In this document: piece by piece, positions 41,453-53,213 of the stretch
How positions within the stretch are numbered: the stretch's first letter is position 1
Layout: the number at the start of each line of letters is the position of its first letter
Assembly: GCA_018713335.1 (NCBI GenBank)
Contig: DVOW01000059.1
Location: forward strand, 1 to 63,253
Origin: Candidatus Merdivicinus intestinigallinarum
Lineage (GTDB): Bacteria; Bacillota; Clostridia; Oscillospirales; Ruminococcaceae
Direction: 5' to 3'
DNA length: 63,253 nt
Position numbers and translations under genes: made by a program
Notes under the pieces: generated by a model
The model's database searches: none
The model's input: only the letters and a program-made list of their open reading frames with translations
Told to the model about the DNA's origin: nothing

Positions 41453-43224
41453 CCGTGATTGAGCCGCTGCATGCGGAGATCCTTCAGGAGGCGGGGTATG
41501 TGTATTCCCGTTCCTGGACAAAGGTTTCTGTATCCACCGCCCCTCCGGAGCTGCTGGCGGAATATACGCCGGAAAAAGCGGCGCAGCAGCTTTGGGAAAA
41601 GGCTTCTGCGCCAAGCCGGGTGTGGGTGCTCAAAGAAGCGGACGCTGTCCGGGGAGTGCTGGCGGTGAATTTGGAAACCGGGGAAATCGGGCCGCTTTAT
41701 ATTGATCCGGACTTTCAGGGAAAGGGCTTCGGTTCCGCTTTGCTGGATTTTGCGTGCCGCATTCTGCCCTCTGGAATTTCTCCCTCCCTTTGGGTAGTGG
41801 AAACCAATCAGGCCGCCCGGCGTTTTTACAGTAGCCGGGGATTCCGGGAAACAGAAGAAACAAAAATTGTCGATCCCGCCATCGGGTTGCGGGCCATACT
41901 CTGCCGTCCAGCCGGAGAGGAAAATCAAATCAAAGGAAAGACTGATATGACAGATTTTGCAGGAATTTACAGCTTCAGCCCCCGCCTGCTGGAACTGGCC
42001 AGGCAGGCGGAGGAAAAATGCCGGGAGGCTTTCCGGCGGATCGAGGAGATCCAGGCCTACAACGAGGCGAAGGTGCTGAAAGCCTTTGCCGACAACCGGG
42101 TTTCCTCGGCCCATCTGGTGGGCACCACCGGCTACGGCTACGACGACATGGGCCGGGACAACCTGGACAAGGTGTTCGCCCAGGCTTTTGGGGCCGAGGA
42201 CGCTTTGGTGCGGCATCAGCTGGTGTCCGGCACCCACACCCTCTCCACCGCCCTTTTCGGCGTTCTGCGGGCCGGCGATACCATGGTATCGGTCACCGGC
42301 GCGCCCTATGACACCATGGAGGAGGTCATCGGCATCCGGGGCGGCAACACCGGTTCCCTGAGGGAATTCGGCGTTTCTTACCGGCAGGTGGAACTGCTGC
42401 CCGAAGGCACGCCGGATTACGCAGCCATTGAGCAGGAAGCCAAAACCGCCAAAATGGTTTACATCCAGCGTTCCCGGGGCTATTCCCTGCGGCCCTCCCT
42501 GACAGTGGAAACCATCGGCAAAATGGCGGCGGCGGCCAAAAAGGGCAATCCGGACGTCATCGTCTTTGTGGACAACTGCTACGGGGAATTTGTGGAAACA
42601 AAAGAGCCGGTGGAAGTGGGGGCCGATTTGATGGCCGGCTCCCTCATCAAAAACCCCGGCGGCGGCATCGCCCCCACCGGCGGCTATATTGCCGGGCGGC
42701 ACGATTTGGTGGAGCTTTGCGGCTACCGGGCCACCTGCCCGGGCATCGGCCGGGAATCCGGCTGCACCCAGGACCAGAACCGGGGGCTTTACCTGGGCTT
42801 TTTCCACGCGCCCTCTGCGGTGGCCAACGCCGTGAAAACCTCCTGCTTTGCCTGCGCCCTCTTTGAGGAGCTGGGCTATCCCACCACCCCCAAATGCAAT
42901 GATTACCGCACCGACATTATCGCGGCCATTGAGCTGGGCAGCGCCGAAAACCTCTGCGCCTTCTGCCGGGGCATCCAGGCCGGTTCGCCGGTGGATTCCC
43001 ATGTGACGCCGGAGCCCTGGGCCATGCCCGGCTACAGCGACGAGGTGATTATGGCGGCGGGGACCTTCACCATGGGGGCCTCCCTGGAGCTGTCCGCCGA
43101 CGGCCCCCTGCGGGAGCCCTACTCCGTCTGGGTCCAGGGCGGCCTCACCTACAACACCGGCAAGCTGGGCATCCTTCTGGCGGCCCAGGCCATGGAGGAC
43201 GCCAGGAAGCAGGAAGCAAAATGA
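41449..43224 (+). CDS. GNAT domain fused to YnbB-type PLP lyase
   Basis: 591 aa. Residues 1-160 are a GNAT acetyltransferase (LYIDPDFQGKGFGSALLDFA, NQAARRFYSSRGFRETEE). Residues 167-591 are a methionine gamma-lyase-like / aluminium-resistance YnbB family PLP enzyme (VSGTHTLSTALFGVLRAGDT, VDNCYGEFVETKEPVEVGAD, the PLP Lys in GSLIKNPGGGIAPTGGYIAG). The junction carries a perfect internal ribosome site, aaaggaaag, before the ATG at 41947 (residue 167), where the YnbB part would normally begin. Full-length fusion and a free YnbB may both be made. It overlaps the M42 stop by ATGA. Confidence 0.85.
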   Translation: MTVIEPLHAEILQEAGYVYSRSWTKVSVSTAPPELLAEYTPEKAAQQLWEKASAPSRVWVLKEADAVRGVLAVNLETGEIGPLYIDPDFQGKGFGSALLDFACRILPSGISPSLWVVETNQAARRFYSSRGFRETEETKIVDPAIGLRAILCRPAGEENQIKGKTDMTDFAGIYSFSPRLLELARQAEEKCREAFRRIEEIQAYNEAKVLKAFADNRVSSAHLVGTTGYGYDDMGRDNLDKVFAQAFGAEDALVRHQLVSGTHTLSTALFGVLRAGDTMVSVTGAPYDTMEEVIGIRGGNTGSLREFGVSYRQVELLPEGTPDYAAIEQEAKTAKMVYIQRSRGYSLRPSLTVETIGKMAAAAKKGNPDVIVFVDNCYGEFVETKEPVEVGADLMAGSLIKNPGGGIAPTGGYIAGRHDLVELCGYRATCPGIGRESGCTQDQNRGLYLGFFHAPSAVANAVKTSCFACALFEELGYPTTPKCNDYRTDIIAAIELGSAENLCAFCRGIQAGSPVDSHVTPEPWAMPGYSDEVIMAAGTFTMGASLELSADGPLREPYSVWVQGGLTYNTGKLGILLAAQAMEDARKQEAK

Positions 43225-43345
43225 TGCTGCATCCCAAGCTGCCCCTGGCGGTGCAGGTCCACCACGCCGTCTGCGACCGGGTTCCATGTATCCCGGTTAA
43301 TAACGAGCTACAAATGCTGGCTGGATGCGTTTCCAGCCCAATAAA

Positions 43346-43386
43346 AAGGCACGCCGTCCCCCGTTTTGAAGGGGACGGCGTTTCAT
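43346..43386. terminator. Bidirectional terminator
   Basis: acgccgtcccc and ggggacggcgt pair around cgttttgaa; A-rich before and T-rich after. It separates the YnbB fusion gene and the convergent AraC gene. The 120 bases before it hold nothing recognisable. Confidence 0.9.
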
Positions 43387-43389
43387 TAT

Positions 43390-44298
43390 TTACAGACGTC
43401 TTTGTTTCAGGCGGACCGGAATCCACAGTTCAATTTGGTAATCATCCCTGCCGGTATCACCCGGCCCGTAAACCTCAATCTGGTAATTCATAGACTGCTC
43501 ATACCCGCTGGATGGCAGCCATTCACTGAAAATCTTCGTGAGCAGGGCGTCGACGGGATGACTGCCGCCGTTTAAAGATCCTTGCGTAGAAAATACCGCC
43601 CAGGTGCTGGCTGGGATTTCAAAACGTGTCAGTTCCGGATAATTCCCGCCGCTATCTTCAGCGCCGATAGAAACCGTCAGGTTCCCTTCTGAATCTGTAG
43701 AACTGACTCCCATCTGCCAGAAGGGTTCCCGGTAAAGTTTGTATTTATCCCGGAGAATCAGGTTTGCCCCCTCGTTTAAAAATTCCTCCCAGAATAACCA
43801 AACTTCGCCCATTTGGTCCTTCCAGTCGTCCAACTGCCTGTTTGGCTCAAACCGCCCGAATTTTCGGGTTACGCCAACGCCTCGGATGACATCTCTTTCG
43901 ACAATTTTGTACTCCATGCTTTCCACTCCTTTTATAGTAATTTGAAAGGCAAACCGCGGGTACATTTTCAGCTCTGCGCCGAAAACGGCTGCCTCTCTTG
44001 GAGAAATTCCGTGCATTTCTTTGAATGCACGGGCGAACGCTTCCGGGGAACTGTATCCATACTTATAAGCAGTATCCAGCACTTTGCTCGTCCCCTGCGC
44101 CAGTTCCGCCGCTGCCAGGGATAAGCGGCGCTTACGGACATACTCCGCAAGCGGGATTCCGGTTACATAAGAAAAAATGCGGCCGAACTGATATGGATTA
44201 CAGCATATGATATTGGAAAGGTCCTGCAAATCTAGGCGGTCTGTTAAATGCGATTCAAGATAATCGATTACCTTTATCATACGGTTTAGAAAATCCAC
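43390..44298 (-). CDS. AraC-family regulator with GyrI-like domain
   Basis: 302 aa. Two helix-turn-helix units at the N-terminus (LQDLSNIICCNPYQFGRIFS, YKYGYSSPEAFARAFKEMHG) precede a GyrI/SoxS-type effector-binding domain (residues 125-300; VRGVGVTRKFG, EFLNEGANLI, STWAVFSTQG). Such proteins sense hydrophobic compounds and activate efflux. It diverges from an MFS transporter gene, which is its likely target. Confidence 0.9.
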   Translation of the reverse strand: MDFLNRMIKVIDYLESHLTDRLDLQDLSNIICCNPYQFGRIFSYVTGIPLAEYVRKRRLSLAAAELAQGTSKVLDTAYKYGYSSPEAFARAFKEMHGISPREAAVFGAELKMYPRFAFQITIKGVESMEYKIVERDVIRGVGVTRKFGRFEPNRQLDDWKDQMGEVWLFWEEFLNEGANLILRDKYKLYREPFWQMGVSSTDSEGNLTVSIGAEDSGGNYPELTRFEIPASTWAVFSTQGSLNGGSHPVDALLTKIFSEWLPSSGYEQSMNYQIEVYGPGDTGRDDYQIELWIPVRLKQRRL

Positions 44299-44421
44299 CG
44301 AACTCCTCCTTTCAAATTTATCTTATCATACTCATGCAAAAAAATCCAAACATATGCCGGATCAATGCGGCAAGGTCTTATAAAATTCAAGAATGTTCTA
44401 GCTTTTTCTATATAAATATGC

Positions 44422-44427
44422 TACAAT
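44422..44427 (+). promoter_or_regulatory. Extended -10 of the MFS gene (tentative)
   Basis: TGC-TACAAT about 60 bases before the MFS start. No good -35 is placed at 17 bases, as expected of an activator-dependent promoter. Confidence 0.4.
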
Positions 44428-44485
44428 AAACGAAGGTAACAAGCCCAAAAACGGCTTGAAATTTGGAAACGGACAGGTGAGCAGT

Positions 44486-45658
44486 ATGAAAAGAAACGCT
44501 TTGCTGGCATATCTCGGATTTTTGGTCCTGATGATTGCCCTGGGGGCCAGCGACGCCATGCGCGGGGTCTTTGTCCCCATTTTCGGGGAGCATTTTGCCT
44601 TATCCAACACCCAGCGGTCCTTAATTATCACAGTCAGCTATGTGGGCAACCTGGTGTTCTTGCTGTTCGGCGGGCGGCTGGCCGACACTAAGCGCCGGAA
44701 GCTGGCCTTTTTCGGGGCGGCGGCTTTGTGGATGGGGGCAGTGGTGTCCTATATCTTCTCCGACAGCTATGTCGCCCTTTTAGTGGGGATGTTCTTCAGC
44801 ATGGGGGCCTCCACCCTGACCAGCACTCTCATCAACGTCCTGACGGGGCAGATTTTCATCGGCATGTCCGCCATGGTTGTCAACACCCTCTTTTTCATTC
44901 AGGGCATCGGCACCACCGGCAGCCAGCGCCTTGCCGGGATGTTCGCCGACGGGTTTTCCTCCTGGCACTGGGCCAACCTGATCGTGCTGATTTTGGGGCT
45001 TATCGGCGCGGCGGTGCTGGCCTTTGTCCGTTTCCCCCAGCCGGGCAGCGACGGGGTGGCGCCTTTGGAAAAATTCGGCTTCCGGAAGGTTTTGCAAAAC
45101 CGTGCCTTTTATTTCCTGGTGCTGATTCTGGGTTTTTATTTTATTGCGGAACACAGCGTCATGAACTGGCTGGTGACCACCGGCACGGAAGAATTTGGCC
45201 TGAGTATCGACAGCGCCTCCGGGTATTTGTCCCTGTTTTTCGGCGGCATCATGGTGGGGCGGCTGGCCTTCGCGCCGTTGGTGCAGAAGCTTGGGGTCAA
45301 ACGGAGCATCCTGCTGTTCGGCCTGGTCGGGACCGTCCTGTTTGGCGTTGGCAGCCTTTTGCAGGAAAACGGCCTCATCGTGCTGGCCATTTCGGGGCTG
45401 TTCTTCTCCATCCTGTACCCCACCATGGTCATGATGGTTCAGCTTTACTATCCGGCCAACGGGGTGGCCACCGCCGCCGGAATGATTATCAGCGTCGCTA
45501 CCCTCTTTGACATCGGCTGGAACGCCCTGTACGGGGTTTTGATGGACACCATCGGGATGCGGACAGCCTACCTGCTGCCTGCGGCGGCCATGGTTCTGTT
45601 CTTCTTAAGCTGCGTGGGGCTGCTGGGCATAAAAACCCTTTGGAGAGGAAGGGAGTAA
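44486..45658 (+). CDS. MFS transporter
   Basis: 390 aa with about twelve hydrophobic segments. The loop motif between helices 2 and 3 reads GGRLADTKRRKLAFFG; the second half repeats GGIMVGRLAFAPLVQKLGVK. The arrangement resembles FucP-like sugar or drug MFS carriers. The substrate is unknown; the divergent AraC/GyrI regulator suggests an inducible efflux or sugar role. Start 44486 follows caggtgagc. Confidence 0.88.
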   Translation: MKRNALLAYLGFLVLMIALGASDAMRGVFVPIFGEHFALSNTQRSLIITVSYVGNLVFLLFGGRLADTKRRKLAFFGAAALWMGAVVSYIFSDSYVALLVGMFFSMGASTLTSTLINVLTGQIFIGMSAMVVNTLFFIQGIGTTGSQRLAGMFADGFSSWHWANLIVLILGLIGAAVLAFVRFPQPGSDGVAPLEKFGFRKVLQNRAFYFLVLILGFYFIAEHSVMNWLVTTGTEEFGLSIDSASGYLSLFFGGIMVGRLAFAPLVQKLGVKRSILLFGLVGTVLFGVGSLLQENGLIVLAISGLFFSILYPTMVMMVQLYYPANGVATAAGMIISVATLFDIGWNALYGVLMDTIGMRTAYLLPAAAMVLFFLSCVGLLGIKTLWRGRE

Positions 45659-45735
45659 TGCCTAAAGCGGCTAATATGCGTTTACACGGATAAAGTGGTC
45701 ATAATAAGAATTTGAACCTTGACACGAGGTGGAAA

Positions 45736-46386
45736 ATGAAAAATCCATGGGAAGAAATTTCATTAACCGATTATGAGAATCATATGAAACTTGATTCCGT
45801 TATGCAGTTACAGTCTATGAATGAAATGATGAAAGGCCAATTCAACGCTTATCCTGTTTCCAGCGTAATAATCCTAGGCATCGCCGGAGGAAATGGCCTG
45901 GAACATATCCCCAAAGGCAAAATTAAAACGGTATATGGCGTAGACGTAAACGCTTCCTATTTAGAAGAAGTTTACCGCCGATACTCAGATTTAGACGGCG
46001 TTTTAAAATGCCTGCATGTCAATTTGACAAATGATAAGGAGTATTTGCCGCAAGCGGATATGGTTATAGCGAATCTAATCATTGAATACATTGGGTATGC
46101 ATGTTTCCAAAAGGCCATTCAACGTGTAAATCCGCGGTATGTATCCTGCATTATTCAAATGGACCTTGTAGATCATTGGGTATCTGATTCCCCATATTCT
46201 CATGTCTTTGAACGGTTAGAGCAAGTGCATCACCAAATAGAAGAAAAGCCATTGGAACAAGCGATGATTGAAATTGATTATCGAGCAATCAAAAATTTGG
46301 AGCATATGCTGCCTAACGGCAAGAAATTAGTACAAATAGATTTTGAGAAATCAGCTTTACGAAGCAGCAGTTTAAAAACTGTATAA
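45736..46386 (+). CDS. AT-rich SAM methyltransferase-like protein
   Basis: 216 aa. A glycine-rich motif I VIILGIAGGNGLEHIPKGKI is followed by GVDVNASYLEEVYRRYSDL and MVIANLIIEYIGYACF. It is a class I methyltransferase fold. Third positions are much richer in A and T than in neighbouring genes, suggesting recent acquisition. It has its own ribosome site (gaggtgg). The preceding 80 bases show no convincing promoter. Confidence 0.75.
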   Translation: MKNPWEEISLTDYENHMKLDSVMQLQSMNEMMKGQFNAYPVSSVIILGIAGGNGLEHIPKGKIKTVYGVDVNASYLEEVYRRYSDLDGVLKCLHVNLTNDKEYLPQADMVIANLIIEYIGYACFQKAIQRVNPRYVSCIIQMDLVDHWVSDSPYSHVFERLEQVHHQIEEKPLEQAMIEIDYRAIKNLEHMLPNGKKLVQIDFEKSALRSSSLKTV

Positions 46387-46423
46387 AAACCCCCGGTATC
46401 CTTTCAAGGACACCGGGGGTTTG
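46386..46423. terminator. Terminator between methyltransferase and groEL
   Basis: aaacccccggt and accgggggttt form a perfect stem, used from both sides. Confidence 0.9.
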
Positions 46424-46442
46424 CACGATTTATGCAGGCTGA

Positions 46443-48092
<1,650 letters not shown>

Positions 48093-48104
48093 TTATGTTC
48101 TGAA

Positions 48105-48389
48105 TTATTCTACAACGGCCAGGACGTCGCTCTGGCGGACGATGGTGTATTCCTCGCCGTCCAGCTTGACTTCGGTGCCGGCATATTTGCCAATGAGGAC
48201 CTTGTCGCCGACCTTCAGTTCCATAGTGACCTCGTGGCCGTCCACGACGCCGCCTTTGCCCACTGCCACAACTTCAGCAACAGAGGGTTTCTCCTGGGAT
48301 GCGGCGGACAGGATGATGCCGCCTTTGCTCACTTCTTCCGCCTCGGTCATTTTGACTACAACGCGGTCTGCCAACGGTTTGATATTCAT
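48105..48389 (-). CDS. groS: Co-chaperonin GroES
   Basis: 94 aa. IKPLADRVVVKMTEAEEVSK and the mobile loop TKGGIILS-type KGGIILSAASQEKP identify the GroEL lid. First gene of the operon; the ribosome site aaggagg is close to its start. Confidence 0.98.
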   Translation of the reverse strand: MNIKPLADRVVVKMTEAEEVSKGGIILSAASQEKPSVAEVVAVGKGGVVDGHEVTMELKVGDKVLIGKYAGTEVKLDGEEYTIVRQSDVLAVVE

Positions 48390-48431
48390 AAATGCTTCCT
48401 CCTTAAAGATGAACCAATCTCTTACAATTCC

Positions 48432-48458
48432 TTAGCACTCAATTTGCTGGAGTGCTAA
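48432..48458. promoter_or_regulatory. CIRCE operator, groESL
   Basis: TTAGCACTC-N9-GAGTGCTAA, exact consensus (48432-48440 and 48450-48458). Confidence 0.98.
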
Positions 48459-48466
48459 CAGTTTCT

Positions 48467-48494
48467 ATTTTATCCTGTTTTTCAAAAAAATCAA
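48467..48494 (-). promoter_or_regulatory. groESL promoter
   Basis: Minus strand TTGATT (48494-48489), 16-base spacer, TAAAAT (48472-48467), just upstream of CIRCE. Confidence 0.6.
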
Positions 48495-48782
48495 GGGGTT
48501 TTTCGCAATTTCCGCAAAAATTGTTTATATGCACAAATCACATGCGAAAATATGGGTAATCATTACATTTTTTCATTCGAAGCTTTGTACAAGTCCTTCA
48601 TATTTCATCAAAATTTTATTCACATTCTCCCGTTCATTTGGAAAAGCCGTATAGAAGGAATTTCCCGCCTTGGATTGCGCCGGATTTTGTTTGACAGGAT
48701 ATTGCAGAATTAAAATTTCTGTTATCCTTATATATAGAAAAAATATTTGTTATAATGCTGAAAATAAGATATATTTATCGTA
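48495..48782. other. AT-rich intergenic stretch
   Basis: About 290 bases between the groESL and ilvE promoters. Strongly AT-rich compared with its flanks, without a supported gene or hairpin. A leader RNA is not apparent since the ilvE promoter lies at its right end. Confidence 0.5.
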
Positions 48783-48811
48783 TTGACAATGCCATCCCGG
48801 TGTGCTATACT
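48783..48811 (+). promoter_or_regulatory. ilvE promoter
   Basis: TTGACA (48783-48788), 17-base spacer, extended TGC-TATACT (48806-48811). Confidence 0.85.
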
Positions 48812-48838
48812 GAACCTAATAAATTTGCAGGAAAGAAG

Positions 48839-49918
48839 ATGGACGCCATGTATGGAGAAATCAAAATCGAGCGCACACTGACCCCCAAACAGAAACCCAA
48901 TGAAGACAAACTGGTGTTCGGCCATGAATTTACCGACCACATGTTTGAAATGGACTGGAACAAGGAGCAGGGCTGGCACGACCCCCGCATCGTCCCCTAT
49001 GGTCCCCTGACCTTAAGCCCCGCCTGCAACTGCTTCCATTACGGCCAGGAAACCTTTGAAGGGCTGAAAGCCTACCGCTGCGAGGACGGCAGCATCCGGC
49101 TGTTCCGGCCGGAGGAGAACTTCAAGCGGCTCAATAATTCCAACGACCGGCTCTCCATGCCCCAGATCGACGTGGATTTTGCCGTGAACGCGTTGAAAAA
49201 GCTCATTGAGATCGACGCGGACTGGGTGCCCCACAAAAAGGACACCTCCCTGTATATCCGCCCCTTTATGATCGGCACGGAGCCTTCTTTGGGGGCCCAC
49301 ACATCCAATCAGTATAAATTCTTGATCATCTTGAGCCCTGTTGGGGCCTATTACGCCACCGGGTTAAGCCCCGTAAAAATTTATGTGGAAGACCAGTATG
49401 TCCGGGCGGTGCGCGGCGGCACCGGCTTTGCCAAATGCGGCGGCAACTACGCGGCTTCCATGAAGGCCCAGGACATCGCGGAGGCGGAGGGCTTCTCCCA
49501 GGTCCTTTGGCTGGACGGCGTGGAGCGCAAGTATATTGAGGAAGTAGGCGCCATGAACGTGTTCTTCGTCCTTGGGGACGAGGTCGTGACCCCGGCTCTG
49601 CAGGGCAGCATCCTGCCCGGCATCACCCGGAAGTCCGTCATTGAACTGCTCCGCAGCTGGGGCGTCAAGGTAACGGAACGCCGGATTTCCGCGGAAGAAC
49701 TGGTGGAGGCCTACAAGGAAGGCAAATTCACCGAGATGTTCGGCAGCGGCACGGCGGCCGTCATCTCCCCTGTCGGGCTGCTGCGGTACGAAGGCACCGA
49801 CATGGTCCTGTCCGGCGGCAAGATCGGCGAGCTTTCCCAGAAGCTCTACGACAGCCTGACCGGCATCCAGTGGGGACGGGTGGAAGACCCCTTCGGCTGG
49901 AGCGTCAAGATCCTTTGA
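48839..49918 (+). CDS. ilvE: Branched-chain amino acid aminotransferase
   Basis: 359 aa class IV PLP aminotransferase of the last step of Leu, Ile and Val synthesis. [20 protein letters not shown], the PLP-Lys region [20 protein letters not shown], and [13 protein letters not shown] with [18 protein letters not shown] are clear. The promoter -10 excludes any start before 48812; the ATG at 48839 (gaaagaag upstream) is chosen, with 48848 as an alternative. Confidence 0.96.
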   Translation: MDAMYGEIKIERTLTPKQKPNEDKLVFGHEFTDHMFEMDWNKEQGWHDPRIVPYGPLTLSPACNCFHYGQETFEGLKAYRCEDGSIRLFRPEENFKRLNNSNDRLSMPQIDVDFAVNALKKLIEIDADWVPHKKDTSLYIRPFMIGTEPSLGAHTSNQYKFLIILSPVGAYYATGLSPVKIYVEDQYVRAVRGGTGFAKCGGNYAASMKAQDIAEAEGFSQVLWLDGVERKYIEEVGAMNVFFVLGDEVVTPALQGSILPGITRKSVIELLRSWGVKVTERRISAEELVEAYKEGKFTEMFGSGTAAVISPVGLLRYEGTDMVLSGGKIGELSQKLYDSLTGIQWGRVEDPFGWSVKIL

Positions 49919-49935
49919 TCCTCATGAACATGACA

Positions 49936-49975
49936 AAGCCCGCCGGCGCCTTTTTGGCCTGCCGGCGGGCGTTCT
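49936..49975 (+). terminator. Terminator after ilvE
   Basis: gcccgccggcgcc and ggcctgccggcgggc pair around ttttt, then gttctct. Confidence 0.85.
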
Positions 49976-50074
49976 CTATATGAAGCGGGCGGGAAAAACC
50001 CGCGGCGCGGCTTCCCTCTATCCTATGCGGCGCCCGGCGGATTGGTGAAGCCTTGGAAATTCACAAATTTTCTA

Positions 50075-50103
50075 TTGCATATTGGAGAGAATCAACGTAT
50101 AAT
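50075..50103 (+). promoter_or_regulatory. lon promoter
   Basis: TTGCAT (50075-50080), 17-base spacer, TATAAT (50098-50103). No CIRCE is near. Confidence 0.75.
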
Positions 50104-50167
50104 GAAAAATGGATTTTTATCGAAAAAAATCCGGAACAATAGATTATCAGTAAAGGAGCGTGTCAGG

Positions 50168-52597
50168 ATGGGCACAGAAAACAGACCCGGAAACACCGTG
50201 ATTTTACCGGCAGTCTCCATGCGGGGCATTGTGATGTTCCCGTCGATGCTTCTGCATTTCGATGTGGGACGGGAAAAATCCATTCTCGCCGTAAAAGAGG
50301 CCATGGAGCACCAGAAGGAGATTTTCCTGGTGGCTCAGAAGGACTACACAGTGGAGGACCCCAAGGAAGAAGATTTATACCGGGTGGGGGTCGTGGCCAA
50401 AATCGTCCAAATGCTGCATACAGATAAAAATTCCGTGCGGATCATGGTAGAGGGCCTTTACCGGGCGGCCGCGGTCAAGATGGACCTGGACGGCCCGTTT
50501 ATGGTCTGCGAAGTGAAATCCGTGGGAGAACAGCGCCTCCCCCCCATTACCGACGAGGAACGTCAGGCCCTGTTCCGGTCCGTTTTGGGCGGGTTTGAGG
50601 AATACTGCGATCTGGTCCCCAAAATGCCCCGGGAAATCATCAGCAGCGTCTACGCCCAAAAGAGCCTCTCCGGGCTTTTTGACAAAATCGTTCAGAACCT
50701 CTACTTCCAGGTGGAGGATAAGCAGGCCATGCTGGAAGAACGGAACCTGGTCAAACGGCTGAAAATGCTCATTGAGCTGCTGGCCAAGGAAGTGAACATT
50801 CTAAGCCTGGAGCAGGATATTTACAGCCAGGTCAAGGAATCCATGGACAAAAACCAGCGGGACTACTTCCTCCGGGAACAGCTGCGGGTCATCAGCCAGG
50901 AGCTGGGCGAAGGGGACAACCCCCAGGAGGAAGCGGCGGAATACGCCGACGCCATCAAGGCCATTCAGCATATTTCCGAGGAATCCCGGGAAAAGCTTTT
51001 GAAGGAGTGCGACCGGCTTTACCGGATGCCCCCTCAGTCCCAGGAGGCCCAGGTGGTGCGCAGCTACCTGGAGGCGGTGCTGGCCCTGCCATGGGACACG
51101 GTCACCAAGGACCACGCCGATGTGGCCAAGGCCGCCAAGGTGCTGGACCACGACCACTACGGCATGAAAAAGGTCAAGGAGCGCATTTTAGAGCTGATTG
51201 CCGTCCGGAAGCTGGCCCCCGACATCAAGGGGCAGATCATCTGCCTGGCGGGGCCTCCCGGCGTGGGCAAAACCTCCGTGGCTAAATCCATCGCCAAAGC
51301 CCTGGGCCGGAAATACGTCCGGATCTCCCTGGGCGGCGTCCGGGACGAGGCGGACATCCGGGGCCACCGGAAAACCTATTTGGGCTCCATGCCCGGCCGG
51401 ATTATGGAAGCCATGCGCCAGGCCGGCAGCCGGAACCCGTTGGTTCTGCTGGACGAAATCGACAAAATGGGCAACGACTTCCGGGGCGACCCCTCCTCCG
51501 CCATGCTGGAGGTGCTGGACGCGGAGCAGAACAACGCCTTCCGGGACCATTACCTGGAAGTGCCTTTCGATCTGAGCCAGGTGCTGTTCATCACCACCGC
51601 CAACAATATTGCCAACATCCCAGCTCCCCTCTTTGACCGGATGGAGGTCATTGAGATGGGCAGCTACACCCGGGAGGAAAAGTGGAACATCGCCAAAAAA
51701 CACCTGATTCCCAAGCAGATCAAGCGCCACGGCCTGACTGCCCGGCAGCTGAAATTCTCCAAAGAGGGGATTTACGCTTTGATTGACGGCTACACCCGGG
51801 AATCCGGCGTCCGGAAGCTGGAACGGGAAGTGGGGGCTGTCTGTCGGAAAGCGGCCAAGGAGATCGTATCCGAGGAGATTTCCGCCATTACCGTGACGCC
51901 CCAGGTTTTGGAAAAAATGTTAGGGGGACGGAAATATCTGGACGAAAGCCTGCGTCCCGCCGATGAGGTGGGGCTGGTCACCGGCCTGGCCTGGACCTCT
52001 GTGGGCGGCGAAACCATGGACATCGAAACCATCGTCCTGCCCGGCACCGGGAAAATCCAGATCACCGGCCAGCTGGGCGAGGTCATGACGGAATCGGCCC
52101 AGATCGCCGTCAGCTATGTCCGTTCCATTGCGGAGCAGTACGGCATCGCGCCGGATTTCTACAAAAATAAGGACATCCACATCCACGCGCCGGAAGGGGC
52201 CGTCCCCAAAGACGGGCCTTCGGCAGGCGTTACCATGGTGACGGCGGTAGTCAGCGCCTTAAGCGGCATCCCGGTGAAACGGGACGTGGCCATGACCGGC
52301 GAGGTCACCCTGCGGGGCCGGGTGCTGCCCATCGGCGGCCTGCGGGAAAAATCCATGGCGGCTTACCGGATGGGGGTCAAAACCGTCTTCATCCCTGAGG
52401 AGAACCGTAAGGACTTGGAGGAAGTGGACGACGTAGTGAAGGAACATGTGGCCTTTATCCCCGTTTCCCATGTCAGCGAGGTGCTGAAGGGGGCCCTGAC
52501 CCGGGAGCCCCAGGCGGAATCCCCCAAAACGGAAACCGCGCAGCCGGCGGTTTCGCCGGACTGCCGGGGAGAAGCCCAGCCCCTGACCGTACAGTAA
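50168..52597 (+). CDS. lon: ATP-dependent protease Lon
   Basis: 809 aa LonA. N-terminal substrate domain ([20 protein letters not shown]), Walker [21 protein letters not shown], sensor [16 protein letters not shown], and the catalytic Ser in [16 protein letters not shown] with the partner Lys in [14 protein letters not shown]. It degrades misfolded and regulatory proteins. A proline/glutamate-rich tail of about 30 residues follows the protease domain. Start 50168 follows taaaggag. engB begins 10 bases after the stop, a pairing common in Firmicutes. Confidence 0.97.
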   Translation: MGTENRPGNTVILPAVSMRGIVMFPSMLLHFDVGREKSILAVKEAMEHQKEIFLVAQKDYTVEDPKEEDLYRVGVVAKIVQMLHTDKNSVRIMVEGLYRAAAVKMDLDGPFMVCEVKSVGEQRLPPITDEERQALFRSVLGGFEEYCDLVPKMPREIISSVYAQKSLSGLFDKIVQNLYFQVEDKQAMLEERNLVKRLKMLIELLAKEVNILSLEQDIYSQVKESMDKNQRDYFLREQLRVISQELGEGDNPQEEAAEYADAIKAIQHISEESREKLLKECDRLYRMPPQSQEAQVVRSYLEAVLALPWDTVTKDHADVAKAAKVLDHDHYGMKKVKERILELIAVRKLAPDIKGQIICLAGPPGVGKTSVAKSIAKALGRKYVRISLGGVRDEADIRGHRKTYLGSMPGRIMEAMRQAGSRNPLVLLDEIDKMGNDFRGDPSSAMLEVLDAEQNNAFRDHYLEVPFDLSQVLFITTANNIANIPAPLFDRMEVIEMGSYTREEKWNIAKKHLIPKQIKRHGLTARQLKFSKEGIYALIDGYTRESGVRKLEREVGAVCRKAAKEIVSEEISAITVTPQVLEKMLGGRKYLDESLRPADEVGLVTGLAWTSVGGETMDIETIVLPGTGKIQITGQLGEVMTESAQIAVSYVRSIAEQYGIAPDFYKNKDIHIHAPEGAVPKDGPSAGVTMVTAVVSALSGIPVKRDVAMTGEVTLRGRVLPIGGLREKSMAAYRMGVKTVFIPEENRKDLEEVDDVVKEHVAFIPVSHVSEVLKGALTREPQAESPKTETAQPAVSPDCRGEAQPLTVQ

Positions 52598-52607
52598 AGG
52601 AGGGGCC

Positions 52608-53213
52608 ATGAATTACCAAAACGTATCCTTCCTGGCCTCCTACGGCCTCTTAAAGCAGATCCCCCCCTCCAAACGGATGGAGGTGGCATTCGCGGGGCGG
52701 TCCAATGTGGGGAAATCCTCCCTCATCAACAAACTGCTGGGCCGGAAGGCCCTGGCCAAGGTCAGCGCGGTGCCGGGCAAAACCGCCACCATCAATTTCT
52801 ACGACCTGGACAAGACCATCCACCTGGTGGACCTGCCCGGCTACGGCTATGCCAAGGTGGCCAAATCCGAAAAATACCGCTGGGCGGAGCTGATCGAAGG
52901 GTATTTGAATGACCCGGAACGGGATCTAGGATTGGTGCTGCTGCTCATCGACATACGCCACCCTCCCACCCAGCTGGACTGCCAGATGGCAAATTATCTC
53001 ATCGAAACGGAGCGCCCCTTCCTGGTGGTGCTGACCAAGGCGGACAAGCTTAACAAAACCGAACGGGAAAAACGGCTTTCCGCCATCGCCGACGAGCTTC
53101 CCTGCGGGGACGAGCTGACCATCGTCCCCTTTTCCTCCCAGACCGGCGAGGGCGTGGAGGTGCTCCGGGGGATCTTGGAGGAGATCTCCGCCCCGGAGGA
53201 AAGCGGAGAATGA
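52608..53213 (+). CDS. engB: Ribosome-biogenesis GTPase EngB/YsxC
   Basis: 201 aa TRAFAC GTPase needed for 50S subunit assembly. G1 FAGRSNVGKSSLINKL, G2/G3 KTATINFYDLDKTIHLVDLPGYGYA, G4 LTKADKL, and G5 FSSQTGEG are visible. Overlaps the next gene by ATGA. Confidence 0.96.
   Translation: MNYQNVSFLASYGLLKQIPPSKRMEVAFAGRSNVGKSSLINKLLGRKALAKVSAVPGKTATINFYDLDKTIHLVDLPGYGYAKVAKSEKYRWAELIEGYLNDPERDLGLVLLLIDIRHPPTQLDCQMANYLIETERPFLVVLTKADKLNKTEREKRLSAIADELPCGDELTIVPFSSQTGEGVEVLRGILEEISAPEESGE

Noticed and set aside
41374-43287. 637-codon minus frame opposite the GNAT-YnbB gene
   Set aside because: Antisense shadow rich in Gly, His and Arg; the plus-strand product is recognisable throughout.
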